The notes beneath the pieces were generated by a model, which worked only from the letters and a program-made list of their open reading frames with translations, did not search any database and had not been told where the DNA came from. Below, one piece after another: positions 15,332 to 23,451 of a stretch of 64,000 nucleotides of DNA (positions within the stretch are counted from its first letter, which is position 1; each line of letters opens with the position of its first letter). A program made the position numbers and the translations under genes. This stretch comes from Oscillospiraceae bacterium (lineage in GTDB: Bacteria; Bacillota; Clostridia; Oscillospirales; Acutalibacteraceae), in the NCBI GenBank assembly GCA_015066105.1, contig SVOY01000010.1, forward strand, positions 19,453-83,452, read 5' to 3'.

Positions 15332-16594
15332 TTATTTTACTCCGTTTCCGTGGGTGCTTTCAATTCTTACTCTTAAGCCCTGCTGAGTAATTACCCTCAC
15401 ACATTCTCTTGCCCAGGATGTATCGTGAGTGCAGGCAGAAAAGCAAAGGTTGAAAATACCGTTGCAGCTGAGTGAGGAGCAGGTGGAAATAAGGCCGTAG
15501 CCGCTTGTGTCGCCGTTTACGCCGTCGGCACGGATAACCTCGCCCTCAAGTGTGGGCGAAAGCTCGCTGTTGCCCGTGTTTGTGAGGATTGTGGTGTTGT
15601 TGCCGTGCGATTTTTCCTGCCTCATCCTCACAACGGGAAGCTTGATAAAGTTAGGCACGAATTTAATTATGCCGTTGTTTGCAAGTGAGCCGTAGCTGTT
15701 GAGTATTTTCTGCAGCTCCTCAACGGTGAGCCTCTTTTTCAGCTGACCCTTTACCTTGTCGCAAACCTCGTCAAAGCTCCAGTCACGCCTTCCCTCAGGG
15801 AAAAAGTCGATACGGCTCTGAATGGTGAAATTACGCACCGTTTTTGACGGGAAAAAGCGTCTGAGATTTACGGGAACGGCGATGACAATGGGCTCTGTTA
15901 TCGGCTTTGAGGCGTGGCGGACGGTGCCGAGAATAAGCGCGGCGGAAAGATACTCCGTTATGGTCATATCCCTTTCCTTTGCCTTTTCGTGAAGCTCTTT
16001 GGTATCCATCATTGCAAAAATCATCTGCAGAAAGCCCTTTTCAATGGTGCCTTCAATCTGATGGGCGTGAAACTCCTGCTCAACATCGGTGCTGCCGTTT
16101 TTCTGATAGTAATCGTTAAAGGCGTTGGTGATTTCCTCTTCTTCAAAGGGCTCGGGGCAGTAGGGGGCATCGGGGTTGTTTTTCAGCTCAACATATCTTT
16201 CAAGCAATGCGGTAAAATAGGTGTCAACACCGAGTCCGTCGCCGATATAATGGGCACATTCAAGGCCGAGCCGGTTTTTGTAGTAAACAATTCTGAAATC
16301 GGGTCTGCCGTCATTTCTTACGGTTATGGGTAAAAGCTGAGTTGAAAACTCCTCTCTTATTTCCGGCAAAAGGCTTGTTCTTTCCTGGTAATTCCAGAAA
16401 AAGCCCTTTTTAATTGCAGTGTAGATGCTCGGGTAGCGGGGCATAAGGTCTTCTGCCGCTTTTTTTACAAGCTCGGGTCGGACCTCGTCCTTTAAAATTA
16501 CTGCCATACGGAAGGTTCTGCCCCATTTTTTGTTGCTGAGGCTTGAAAACATAATTGAAGCAGTATCTACCTTCATCCAACGATATTCTGCCAT
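15332..16594 (-). CDS. Condensation/alcohol acetyltransferase-fold acyltransferase
   Basis: 420 residues. The catalytic HxxxDG motif of the chloramphenicol acetyltransferase/condensation superfamily is present as AHYIGDGLGVD at about residue 115. The N-terminal WMKVDTASIMFSSL and the later IAVPVNLRRFFPSKTVRNF and NTGNSELSPTL match alcohol-acetyltransferase-like (AATase, Pfam PF07247-type) proteins. These transfer an acyl group from CoA or a carrier to a hydroxyl. The substrate is unknown, and no NRPS carrier or adenylation domain is nearby. RBS AAGGAG. Its partner is the downstream zinc ribbon. Confidence 0.75.
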   Translation of the reverse strand: MAEYRWMKVDTASIMFSSLSNKKWGRTFRMAVILKDEVRPELVKKAAEDLMPRYPSIYTAIKKGFFWNYQERTSLLPEIREEFSTQLLPITVRNDGRPDFRIVYYKNRLGLECAHYIGDGLGVDTYFTALLERYVELKNNPDAPYCPEPFEEEEITNAFNDYYQKNGSTDVEQEFHAHQIEGTIEKGFLQMIFAMMDTKELHEKAKERDMTITEYLSAALILGTVRHASKPITEPIVIAVPVNLRRFFPSKTVRNFTIQSRIDFFPEGRRDWSFDEVCDKVKGQLKKRLTVEELQKILNSYGSLANNGIIKFVPNFIKLPVVRMRQEKSHGNNTTILTNTGNSELSPTLEGEVIRADGVNGDTSGYGLISTCSSLSCNGIFNLCFSACTHDTSWARECVRVITQQGLRVRIESTHGNGVK

Positions 16595-16753
16595 TTTTTT
16601 CAGCTCCTTGATTTTGCCTGTGCTTAATATACATATTCCTTAATATAGTTCAATATATTGTATCATATTGTATTTACATTGTCAAACAGATAGGGGGTAT
16701 TTATTGCCCGGACAAAAAAATGATAAAAAAAGTGAAAAACTTACAAAAAACTA

Positions 16754-16781
16754 TTGATATTTTCATTTTATATGTTAAAAT
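16754..16781 (+). promoter_or_regulatory. Promoter of the ferredoxin gene
   Basis: TTGATA, 16-base spacer, TAAAAT, about 35 bases before the GGGGAG ribosome site. Confidence 0.65.
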
Positions 16782-16815
16782 GTATCTATAAACTAAAGAA
16801 AGGGGAGTTACTGGC

Positions 16816-16986
16816 ATGGCATATGTAATTAGTGAAGATTGCATCTCCTGCGGCGCTTGTGCAGACGGTTGTCCCGTTGGCGCTATCGCAGAAGGCGACG
16901 GCAAGTTCGAAATCGACGCTGACAGCTGCATCGATTGCGGCGCTTGTGCAGACGGTTGTCCCGTAAATGCTATCAGCGAAGGCTAA
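16816..16986 (+). CDS. 2[4Fe-4S] clostridial-type ferredoxin (too short for the ORF track)
   Basis: 56 residues: MAYVISEDCISCGACADGCP, then VGAIAEGDGK, then the second half FEIDADSCIDCGACADGCPV. Two CxxCxxCxxxCP motifs ligate two low-potential 4Fe-4S clusters, typical of clostridial ferredoxins that exchange electrons with hydrogenase, pyruvate:ferredoxin oxidoreductase and bifurcating enzymes. GGGGAG ribosome site; strong promoter and terminator, so monocistronic and probably highly expressed. It is a natural partner for the Hdr-Flx cluster 14 kb away (inference). The two halves are unusually alike at DNA level. Confidence 0.96.
   Translation: MAYVISEDCISCGACADGCPVGAIAEGDGKFEIDADSCIDCGACADGCPVNAISEG
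16849..16964 (+). repeat. Perfect 29-base internal repeat in the ferredoxin gene
   Basis: The 29 bases starting TGCGGCGCTTGTGCAGACGG are identical at 16849-16877 and 16936-16964, covering both cluster-binding loops. Confidence 0.9.
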
Positions 16987-17004
16987 TAAGCTAAGATAAA
17001 AAAT

Positions 17005-17037
17005 GTGGCTATGATTTTCATAGCCACTATTTTTTTA
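17005..17037 (+). terminator. Terminator of the ferredoxin gene
   Basis: GTGGCTATGA-TTT-TCATAGCCAC followed by TATTTTTTTA. It overlaps the last bases of the convergent rfbD. Confidence 0.9.
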
Positions 17038-17874
17038 TACAATGCTTTCAAGATACCTTTCAACCGCATCCTCCCAGGGGGGGAGCCTTTTAAAGCCCCT
17101 TGCAGTCAGCCCTTCCTTTGAAAGGCGTGAATTTTTAGGTCTTACCGCCCTTGTCGGGTATTGCTCGCTTGTTACGGAATTGACAGTTACGCTTTTATTC
17201 GCTTTTTCAAAAACAAACCGCGCAAGCTCTGCCCAGGAGCAAAAGCCCTCGTTTGTGCCGTGGTAAATGCCGTAACGCTCTGTTGCAATCATATCGCACA
17301 GAAGCACTGCAAGGTCCTTTGAATAGGTGGGTGAGCCAACCTGGTCACACACAACACTTACCTCGCTTTTTGTTTCGGCAAGTCTGAGCATTGTTGCAAT
17401 AAAGTTGGTGTTCTTTTCGCCGAAAACCCAGGAGGTGCGCACAATGAAAAACCTTTCAAGCAGGCTTTTCACCGCTTCCTCGCCTTTTAATTTGCTCATA
17501 CCGTATACACCTAAGGGACCCTTGGGGTCGTTGGCCTCAAAGGGCTTGTCTCCCTTGCCTTCAAAAACATAATCCGTTGAAACATAAAGCATTTTTATGC
17601 CGTGCCTTTTACATTCTGTGGCAAGATAAGCCGTTGCCCTTTCGTTTATTTCAAAGCACAGGTCTTTTTCATCCTCTGCCCTGTCAACCGCAACATAGGC
17701 GGCACAGTGAATAAGCGCGTCAGCCTTGTTTGCCTTGAAAAAAACTTCAACGGCCGCTTCGTCGGTTATGTCAAGCTCATCCTTATCAATGCCGATAAAG
17801 GGTAAGGCTCTTTTTTCAAGCTCACGGCAGACATCACCGCCAAGCTGACCTTTTGCACCGGTTACAATAATCAT
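17035..17874 (-). CDS. rfbD: dTDP-4-dehydrorhamnose reductase
   Basis: 279 residues, extended SDR fold. The NAD(P)H motif is VTGAKGQLGGDV near the N terminus, followed by IHCAAYVAVDRAE, VSTDYVFEG, and the catalytic YGMSKLKGE (YxxxK). It reduces dTDP-4-keto-L-rhamnose to dTDP-L-rhamnose, the donor for cell-surface polysaccharides. The start overlaps rfbC by four bases (ATGA), so the two are co-translated. rfbA and rfbB are not in the window. Confidence 0.94.
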   Translation of the reverse strand: MIIVTGAKGQLGGDVCRELEKRALPFIGIDKDELDITDEAAVEVFFKANKADALIHCAAYVAVDRAEDEKDLCFEINERATAYLATECKRHGIKMLYVSTDYVFEGKGDKPFEANDPKGPLGVYGMSKLKGEEAVKSLLERFFIVRTSWVFGEKNTNFIATMLRLAETKSEVSVVCDQVGSPTYSKDLAVLLCDMIATERYGIYHGTNEGFCSWAELARFVFEKANKSVTVNSVTSEQYPTRAVRPKNSRLSKEGLTARGFKRLPPWEDAVERYLESIV

Positions 17875-18434
17875 TTGCTTTCACTCCAAACAAAGTCAAC
17901 ATCGCTTTCACAAAGAAAAGGTGCGTTTTTATCCTTTTTAGAAAGCACGGGCTCGCTTACCGGCCATTCAACACCTATTTCCTTGTCATCGTAGCGTATG
18001 CTTCTGTCGTGCTCGCCGCTGTAATATTCATCCACCTTGTAAAGCACCTCAACGTTTTCGGTGAGTGTAACAAAGCCGTGACCGAAGCCCTTGGGGATAA
18101 AAAGCATATGCTTGTTATCCTCGCTCAATTCAGCACTTATCCATTTGAGATAAGTGGGGGAGCCCTTTCTCAAATCAACCGCAATGTCAAGGATTTTACC
18201 CCTTGTACAGCTTATGAGCTTTGACTGAGCCATGGGTGTTTTCTGAAAGTGTATGCCCCTGAGGGTACCCTTTTCCTTTGAGTATGAACGGTTATCCTGA
18301 ACAAAGGTGACGTCAATGCCTAGCTTTTTCAGCTTTTCACAGCTGTAGGCTTCGTAGAACCAGCCTCTGTTATCGCCGAAAACATCGGGCTCAATGAGCT
18401 TTACATCGGCAAGACCTGTATCAATAATTTTCAT
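17871..18434 (-). CDS. rfbC: dTDP-4-dehydrorhamnose 3,5-epimerase
   Basis: 187 residues, cupin-fold RmlC. Motifs: the active-site segment GTLRGIHFQ with its His, DIAVDLRKGSPTY, LFIPKGFGHGFVTL and the YKVDEYYS substrate-binding region. It epimerises dTDP-4-keto-6-deoxyglucose before RfbD. First gene of an rfbC-rfbD pair. No clear promoter was identified in the 120-base divergent gap with tmcAL. Confidence 0.94.
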   Translation of the reverse strand: MKIIDTGLADVKLIEPDVFGDNRGWFYEAYSCEKLKKLGIDVTFVQDNRSYSKEKGTLRGIHFQKTPMAQSKLISCTRGKILDIAVDLRKGSPTYLKWISAELSEDNKHMLFIPKGFGHGFVTLTENVEVLYKVDEYYSGEHDRSIRYDDKEIGVEWPVSEPVLSKKDKNAPFLCESDVDFVWSESK

Positions 18435-18485
18435 CCTATCACTTCACTTGATTTTTTTGTTATTATATCTTACCCTTTGTCATTA

Positions 18486-18525
18486 GTCAAGGAATCCTTG
18501 ACAAAGAAGGGGAAAATATTATAAT
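18486..18525 (+). promoter_or_regulatory. tmcAL promoter with a palindrome over the -35 box
   Basis: TTGACA (18498-18503), 16-base spacer, TATAAT (18520-18525). The -35 lies in a 17-base perfect palindrome GTCAAGGAATCCTTGAC (18486-18502), a possible operator. Confidence 0.7.
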
Positions 18526-18554
18526 AATAGTATAAAAAAGAGAGGAGAAACGCC

Positions 18555-19739
18555 GTGGTTGCAGGTATTGTTTGTGAATACAATCCCTTTCATAAGGGTC
18601 ATTTATATCAGCTTGAAAAAACAAAGCAGGCGGGTGCCGATGCCGTTGTGTGTGTTATGAGCGGCAATTATGTTCAACGCGGCGAATGTGCCTTTGTTGA
18701 TAAATGGACAAGAGCGAGGTCGGCGGTGCTTTGCGGCGCAGATGTTGTTATTGACCTGCCCGTTCCCTGGGCGGTTTCCTCGGCGGAGAATTTTGCAAGG
18801 GGCAGTGTTTACCTTTTAAAGCAATTCGGTATAGACGTGCTTTCCTTCGGCAGTGAGTGCGACGGTAAAAAAAATCTGCTGCTTGCCGCAGAAAGCGTTA
18901 AGGATGAGCGTGTTGCCGCTCTTATTAAAAAGTATATGTCGGAGGGCTCAAGCTATCCCTCGGCACTGTTCAAGGGTGTAAATGAAATTTACGGCAGTGA
19001 AGCGGCGGCTGTCGTTTCTTCGCCTAACAGTACCCTTGCTGTTGAATATATAAATCAGCTCAATGAATGTGAAGGCATTGATTTTATGCCCGTTAAACGA
19101 AAGGGTGCTTTGCACGACAGTGATGCCTCTGACGGGGAGCTTCTTTCCGCTTCAAAAATAAGGGGTGACATTGCTGGCGGAAGGCTCAGTGCGGCTTTTT
19201 TGCCCGAGGCTTCATATGATGGCATTTGTGCAATGCTGAATGACGGCTGTGCACCCTGCCTTATAAGTAATAATGAAAGGGGAATCCTTTCCTCGTTAAG
19301 GGAGCTTACGCCTTATCAGCTTGAAGAATATATAAGCGACGAAAAGGGCCTTGCTCAGAGGATTTACGATGCAATGAGAAGTGCGCGAAGCCTTAATGAG
19401 CTTTACGAAAGCGTTAAGGTGAAAAATTACACCCTTTCAAGAATCCGCCGTGAGGTGCTTTGCGCCTGGCTCAGAATACCGAAGCAGACGGCACTCGGTC
19501 TGCCTCCGTATATCAGAATTCTTGCCGTCAGTGAAAAGGGACTCGAGCTTCTTTCGGCGGCGAAAAAAAATTCTGCAATTCCGGTGGTTACACGTCACAC
19601 GGAAATGCAGAAGCTGTCAAAGCAGGCAAAGGAAATTTATGAAATTCAGTGCTCCTCAACGGATAAGTTTGCCCTTTTTTCACCAAGGGTGAGAGAATGC
19701 GGACTTGAACAGCGAAGTCCGCTGATTGTTGTCAGATAA
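18555..19739 (+). CDS. tmcAL: tRNA(Met) cytidine acetate ligase
   Basis: 394 residues from a GTG start with GAGAGGAG upstream. The N-terminal nucleotidyltransferase signature is VCEYNPFHKGHLYQL (HxGH-type), followed by VCVMSGNYVQRGECAFVDKW, the hallmark of the YlbM/TmcAL family that makes ac4C at the wobble base of elongator tRNA-Met from acetate and ATP. SPNSTLAVEYI and SASKIRGDI also fit. The 3' end overlaps convergent mtaB by 8 bases. Confidence 0.93.
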   Translation: MVAGIVCEYNPFHKGHLYQLEKTKQAGADAVVCVMSGNYVQRGECAFVDKWTRARSAVLCGADVVIDLPVPWAVSSAENFARGSVYLLKQFGIDVLSFGSECDGKKNLLLAAESVKDERVAALIKKYMSEGSSYPSALFKGVNEIYGSEAAAVVSSPNSTLAVEYINQLNECEGIDFMPVKRKGALHDSDASDGELLSASKIRGDIAGGRLSAAFLPEASYDGICAMLNDGCAPCLISNNERGILSSLRELTPYQLEEYISDEKGLAQRIYDAMRSARSLNELYESVKVKNYTLSRIRREVLCAWLRIPKQTALGLPPYIRILAVSEKGLELLSAAKKNSAIPVVTRHTEMQKLSKQAKEIYEIQCSSTDKFALFSPRVRECGLEQRSPLIVVR

Positions 19740-21021
19740 TCTCTCCGATGCAGTAATCACCGTCACCTGTGGCGGTGATTTTTATGCTTACGGTTTTTCC
19801 GTGAAGGTCGCCGTCGGCTTTGAATTTTACGGGTATATAATTTGCCGTGTAGCCGGTATAAAAGCCGTTTTTGTCGGTTACCTCGGGTATAACGCTGTAG
19901 CTTTTGCCGATTTGTGAAGCAAAAAAGCTGCGGCGTATTTTTTCGGCCTCCTCAAGCATTATTTTACAGCGTTCATCCTTTATTCTGCTGTCAAGGTGTC
20001 CCGGCAGCTTTTCGGCACGGGTGCCCCTTCTTACGGAATAGGGAAAAACATGCACCTTTTCAAAGCCTGTATCCTTTACAAAGTCAAGGCTTTCTTTAAA
20101 ATCCTCTTCGCTTTCACCTGCAAAGCCTACCATCACATCGGTGGTAAGGGTGCAGTCTTCAAAGGTGCTTCTGAGCCTGAGTGCAATTTTTCTGAATTCA
20201 TCGGCGGTGTAATGTCTGTTCATGGCTTTAAGTGTTCTGTCACATCCGCTTTGCAGTGAGAGATGAAACTGAGGGCAAAGCTTTTCACATTCGCTGAGCT
20301 TTTCAATCACCTCATCGGTAAGGTGGTCGGGCTCAAGGGAGCCGAGACGTACCCTTTCAATGCCCTTTATGTCATTTACAGTCTTTACCGCCTCGGGGAA
20401 GCTGCTTCCCGAATCCTGACCGTAGGAGGAAAGGTTGATGCCTACGAGAACTACCTCGTTGTAGCCCTTGCGGGCAAGAGCCTCAACCTCTTTTTTCAGC
20501 TCAAAAAGAGGCTTTGAGCGCACTCTGCCCCTTGAATAGGGGATTACACAGTATGAGCAGAAGCGGTTGCAGCCATCCTGGATTTTCACATAAGCTCTTG
20601 TGCGCTCCTCAAAGCAGGTGATGGTGTCGCCGCTGAAGGCATCGCCCTTAAGATGCTCCGATACGCTGAAAATTCTTTTGCAGTCCTTTCTGTACTGCTC
20701 AAGCAGGGCGGGTAAAAGAGCGTTGTTTTTGTTGCCAAGTACAATATCAGCCTCAACAAGCTCCCTTGACTTTTCGGGATAAGCCTGAGGCATACAGCCT
20801 GTAAGAATTACAATCGAGTCGGGGTTGTTTCTTTTGAAGCGGCGTACTGCCTGCCTTGTTTTCTGGTCGGCAGAGGCCGTAACTGTGCAGGAATTTATAA
20901 CGAAAACGTCGGCCTTACTGTCGCTTGTTGTTTCGTAGCCTGCTTTTTTCAGAGCCTCGCTCATTGCTTGGCTCTCATATTGATTGACCTTACAGCCTAA
21001 TGTGTAAAATTTAACCTTCAT
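19732..21021 (-). CDS. mtaB: tRNA t6A37 methylthiotransferase
   Basis: 429 residues, three-domain radical SAM methylthiotransferase. The N-terminal UPF0004 cysteines are in TLGCKVNQYES, VINSCTVT and LTGCMPQ. The radical SAM cluster motif is CNRFCSYC (CxxxCxxC). The C-terminal TRAM domain includes GYTANYIPV. MtaB converts t6A37 to ms2t6A37 in ANN-decoding tRNAs. The TLGCKVNQ start distinguishes MtaB from MiaB and RimO. With tmcAL opposite, two tRNA-modification genes converge here. Confidence 0.93.
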   Translation of the reverse strand: MKVKFYTLGCKVNQYESQAMSEALKKAGYETTSDSKADVFVINSCTVTASADQKTRQAVRRFKRNNPDSIVILTGCMPQAYPEKSRELVEADIVLGNKNNALLPALLEQYRKDCKRIFSVSEHLKGDAFSGDTITCFEERTRAYVKIQDGCNRFCSYCVIPYSRGRVRSKPLFELKKEVEALARKGYNEVVLVGINLSSYGQDSGSSFPEAVKTVNDIKGIERVRLGSLEPDHLTDEVIEKLSECEKLCPQFHLSLQSGCDRTLKAMNRHYTADEFRKIALRLRSTFEDCTLTTDVMVGFAGESEEDFKESLDFVKDTGFEKVHVFPYSVRRGTRAEKLPGHLDSRIKDERCKIMLEEAEKIRRSFFASQIGKSYSVIPEVTDKNGFYTGYTANYIPVKFKADGDLHGKTVSIKITATGDGDYCIGEII

Positions 21022-21038
21022 TGCATTTACCTGTTTCC

Positions 21039-21884
21039 TTATTTTTTACTGTATTCGGCAGGCGTTATGCCGTATTCGCCCGTAAAGGCACGGTAAAAGC
21101 CTGCATAGTCACCGAAGCCGCAATTTGAAGCAACGGTTGTCGGCTTAATTCCGCTTGAAAGCATCTGCTTTGCGTGGATAAGCCTTTTAAGGGTAATATA
21201 TCTGTGTACACTTGTGCCCACAACACTGTTGAAGGCGTGGGAAAGATAATATTTGCTTACAAAAAATTCATCCGCAATAGTAGAAAGCGACAGCTTTTCA
21301 CAATAATGGTGATTTATGTAATCAAGAACGGACAGAATAAGAGGAGAGAAGGAATTTTCCTTATCGTGCTTTTCGCCGTAGCTGAGCGAAAGACGGTTAA
21401 GCTCCACAAGAATGCGAAGAAGAATTGCTTCGCAGGCAAGGTCGCTTGCGTAATCTTCACTGCTCTGCTCTCTTATAAGCTCTGTAAGAAGTGTCCTTAA
21501 AAGCTCCTGGGATGAAAAGGAAAGTCTTAAAAGATTGGTGTGGTCGGGGATTGTGCTGTCAAAGCAACGTGAAAGGCTTGTGTTGTTGCTTGAAAGCGAA
21601 AACAGATAATCCTTGTTTATCCACAGCACAATTCTTTCGTAATCGCTCTGGGCTTCGCCTATTCTCGGCTGATGAAGCTCAAGGGGATTTATAAGAAGCA
21701 GGTCGCCCTTTTTCATTTCATATATTTTACCTTCAACGCTGTATTCAACACTGCCGCTTATGAAAAAATAAATTTCATAAAAATCGTGCTGATGAACGGG
21801 GACACCTGCAAATCTTGCATCTCTGTAATGAAAAATTTCAAAATTACTTTTAGACATACTTTGTCTCGGGTCAAAAATCTGCAT
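21039..21884 (-). CDS. AraC-family regulator, probably of hexuronate use
   Basis: 281 residues. The N-terminal cupin-type sensor domain contains VPVHQHDFYEIYFFISG and LLLINPLELHQP. The C-terminal ~100 residues carry two HTH motifs: LSLSTIADEFFVSKYYLSHAF and the AraC signature CGFGDYAGFYRAFTGEYGITP. It is divergent from uxaC, the first gene of the glucuronate operon, so local control of that operon is the simplest reading (inference). The ligand may be a uronate or a phosphorylated intermediate. Confidence 0.88.
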   Translation of the reverse strand: MQIFDPRQSMSKSNFEIFHYRDARFAGVPVHQHDFYEIYFFISGSVEYSVEGKIYEMKKGDLLLINPLELHQPRIGEAQSDYERIVLWINKDYLFSLSSNNTSLSRCFDSTIPDHTNLLRLSFSSQELLRTLLTELIREQSSEDYASDLACEAILLRILVELNRLSLSYGEKHDKENSFSPLILSVLDYINHHYCEKLSLSTIADEFFVSKYYLSHAFNSVVGTSVHRYITLKRLIHAKQMLSSGIKPTTVASNCGFGDYAGFYRAFTGEYGITPAEYSKK

Positions 21885-21964
21885 ATGATTTACCTCAAAA
21901 TATAATCGTATAATATATCATATAGCAATATTAACAACCAGTCAAGCAATTTTCACTATTTTTA

Positions 21965-21992
21965 TTGTTAAAAAAATGTGATAAAATAAAAT
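21965..21992 (+). promoter_or_regulatory. Candidate promoter of the hexuronate operon
   Basis: TTGTTA, 16-base spacer, TAAAAT. A small GGGGCTCTGTGCCCC hairpin follows in the leader (~22001-22015), before the AAAGGGG ribosome site. Confidence 0.5.
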
Positions 21993-22038
21993 GACGAAAT
22001 TGGGGCTCTGTGCCCCGCGAAAGGGGAAAAGACAGAAA

Positions 22039-23451
22039 ATGACAGCTTTTATGACAAAGGATTTTCTTCTTAAAACAGAAACGGCAAAAAAGCTTTATCA
22101 CGGTTATGCCGCTTCTCTTCCGATTATTGATTATCATTGTCACGTAAGTCCCAAGGAGATTTTTGAGGACAAGCACTTTTCGGATATAACCGAGGTCTGG
22201 CTCGGCGGCGACCATTACAAATGGAGACTTATGCGCTCAAACGGCGTTGACGAATATTACATTACGGGTGATGCTCCGAAAAGAGAAAAGTTTCAGAGGT
22301 TTGCCGAGGTGCTTCCCAAGGCAATAGGCAACCCGATGTATCATTGGTGTCACCTTGAGCTTAAAAAATATTTCGGCTATGAGGGCATACTCAATGCCGA
22401 TACCGCCGAAGAGGTCTGGCAGCTTGCCCTTGAAAAGCTTTCACAGCCCGATATGGGTGTAAGGGGTATAATTGAAAAAAGCGGTGTTGCTTTTATCGGC
22501 ACAACCGACGACCCGATTGACACTCTTGAATACCATAAAAAAATACGCGACGAGGGAAGACTCAGCTCGGTTGTTGCTCCCTCCTTCCGTCCTGATAAGG
22601 CTTTTCAGCTTAATAATCCCTCTTATGCATCATATATTGAGGCGTTAAGTCAGGTTTCGGGCATTAAAATTGACGGCATTGAAAGCCTTAAAGCCGCACT
22701 TAAAAACAGAATTGATTATTTTACCGACTGCGGCTGTAAGGCAAGTGACCACGGCCTTAACTATATTTATTTTGAAAAGGCTGACAGTGAGTCTCTTGAC
22801 AATGCCGTTAAAAAGGCACTCAAGGGTGAAAAGTGCACACAGAAGGAAATTGATGCCGTGGGCACTGAGCTTCTTCTCTTCTGCGCAAGGGAGTATAAGC
22901 AGGCAGGCTGGGTAATGCAGCTTCATTACAACTGCCTGAGAAATCCCAACAGTAAAATGTTTGAAAAGATTGGCCCTGATACGGGCTTTGACGTAATCGG
23001 CCCTCACGACAGCACGGCGGACCTTACAAGGCTGCTTGACGCTATGTACAGTGCCGACGCACTTCCAAGAACAATACTTTACAGCCTTGACAGCAAGGAT
23101 AACAGTGCTATTGATACCGTGCTCGGCGCTTTTCAGCAAAAGGGCTATCCCGGCACCCTTCAGCACGGCTCTGCCTGGTGGTTCAACGATACAAAGCTCG
23201 GTATGGAGGAGCAGCTTAAGAGCCTTGCCTCCCTTAGCCTTTTAGGCAACTTTGTCGGTATGCTTACCGATTCAAGAAGCTTTTTGAGTTACACAAGGCA
23301 CGAATATTTCCGCCGCATACTCTGCAACCTTATAGGCACCTGGGTTGAGGACGGAGAATATCCTTATGACGAAAAGGCACTTAAGGAAATTGTGGAGGGC
23401 ATCTCCTTTAACAATGCAAAAAGATTTTTCAGCTTGGAGGATTTAATATGA
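22039..23451 (+). CDS. uxaC: Glucuronate isomerase
   Basis: 470 residues from the ATG giving MTAFMTKDFLLKTETAKKLY; this N terminus is conserved in UxaC, so the longer track ORF is rejected. It isomerises glucuronate to fructuronate and galacturonate to tagaturonate. Motifs: IIDYHCHVSPKEI (metal-binding HxH of the amidohydrolase-like fold), GGDHYKWRLMRSNGV, QLHYNCLRNPN and FVGMLTDSRSFLSY. It overlaps uxuA by four bases and opens a six-gene hexuronate operon. Confidence 0.96.
   Translation: MTAFMTKDFLLKTETAKKLYHGYAASLPIIDYHCHVSPKEIFEDKHFSDITEVWLGGDHYKWRLMRSNGVDEYYITGDAPKREKFQRFAEVLPKAIGNPMYHWCHLELKKYFGYEGILNADTAEEVWQLALEKLSQPDMGVRGIIEKSGVAFIGTTDDPIDTLEYHKKIRDEGRLSSVVAPSFRPDKAFQLNNPSYASYIEALSQVSGIKIDGIESLKAALKNRIDYFTDCGCKASDHGLNYIYFEKADSESLDNAVKKALKGEKCTQKEIDAVGTELLLFCAREYKQAGWVMQLHYNCLRNPNSKMFEKIGPDTGFDVIGPHDSTADLTRLLDAMYSADALPRTILYSLDSKDNSAIDTVLGAFQQKGYPGTLQHGSAWWFNDTKLGMEEQLKSLASLSLLGNFVGMLTDSRSFLSYTRHEYFRRILCNLIGTWVEDGEYPYDEKALKEIVEGISFNNAKRFFSLEDLI

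Noticed and set aside
22645-23166. 173-residue minus-strand ORF
   Set aside because: Shadow of uxaC with no start signal; uxaC has clear family motifs.
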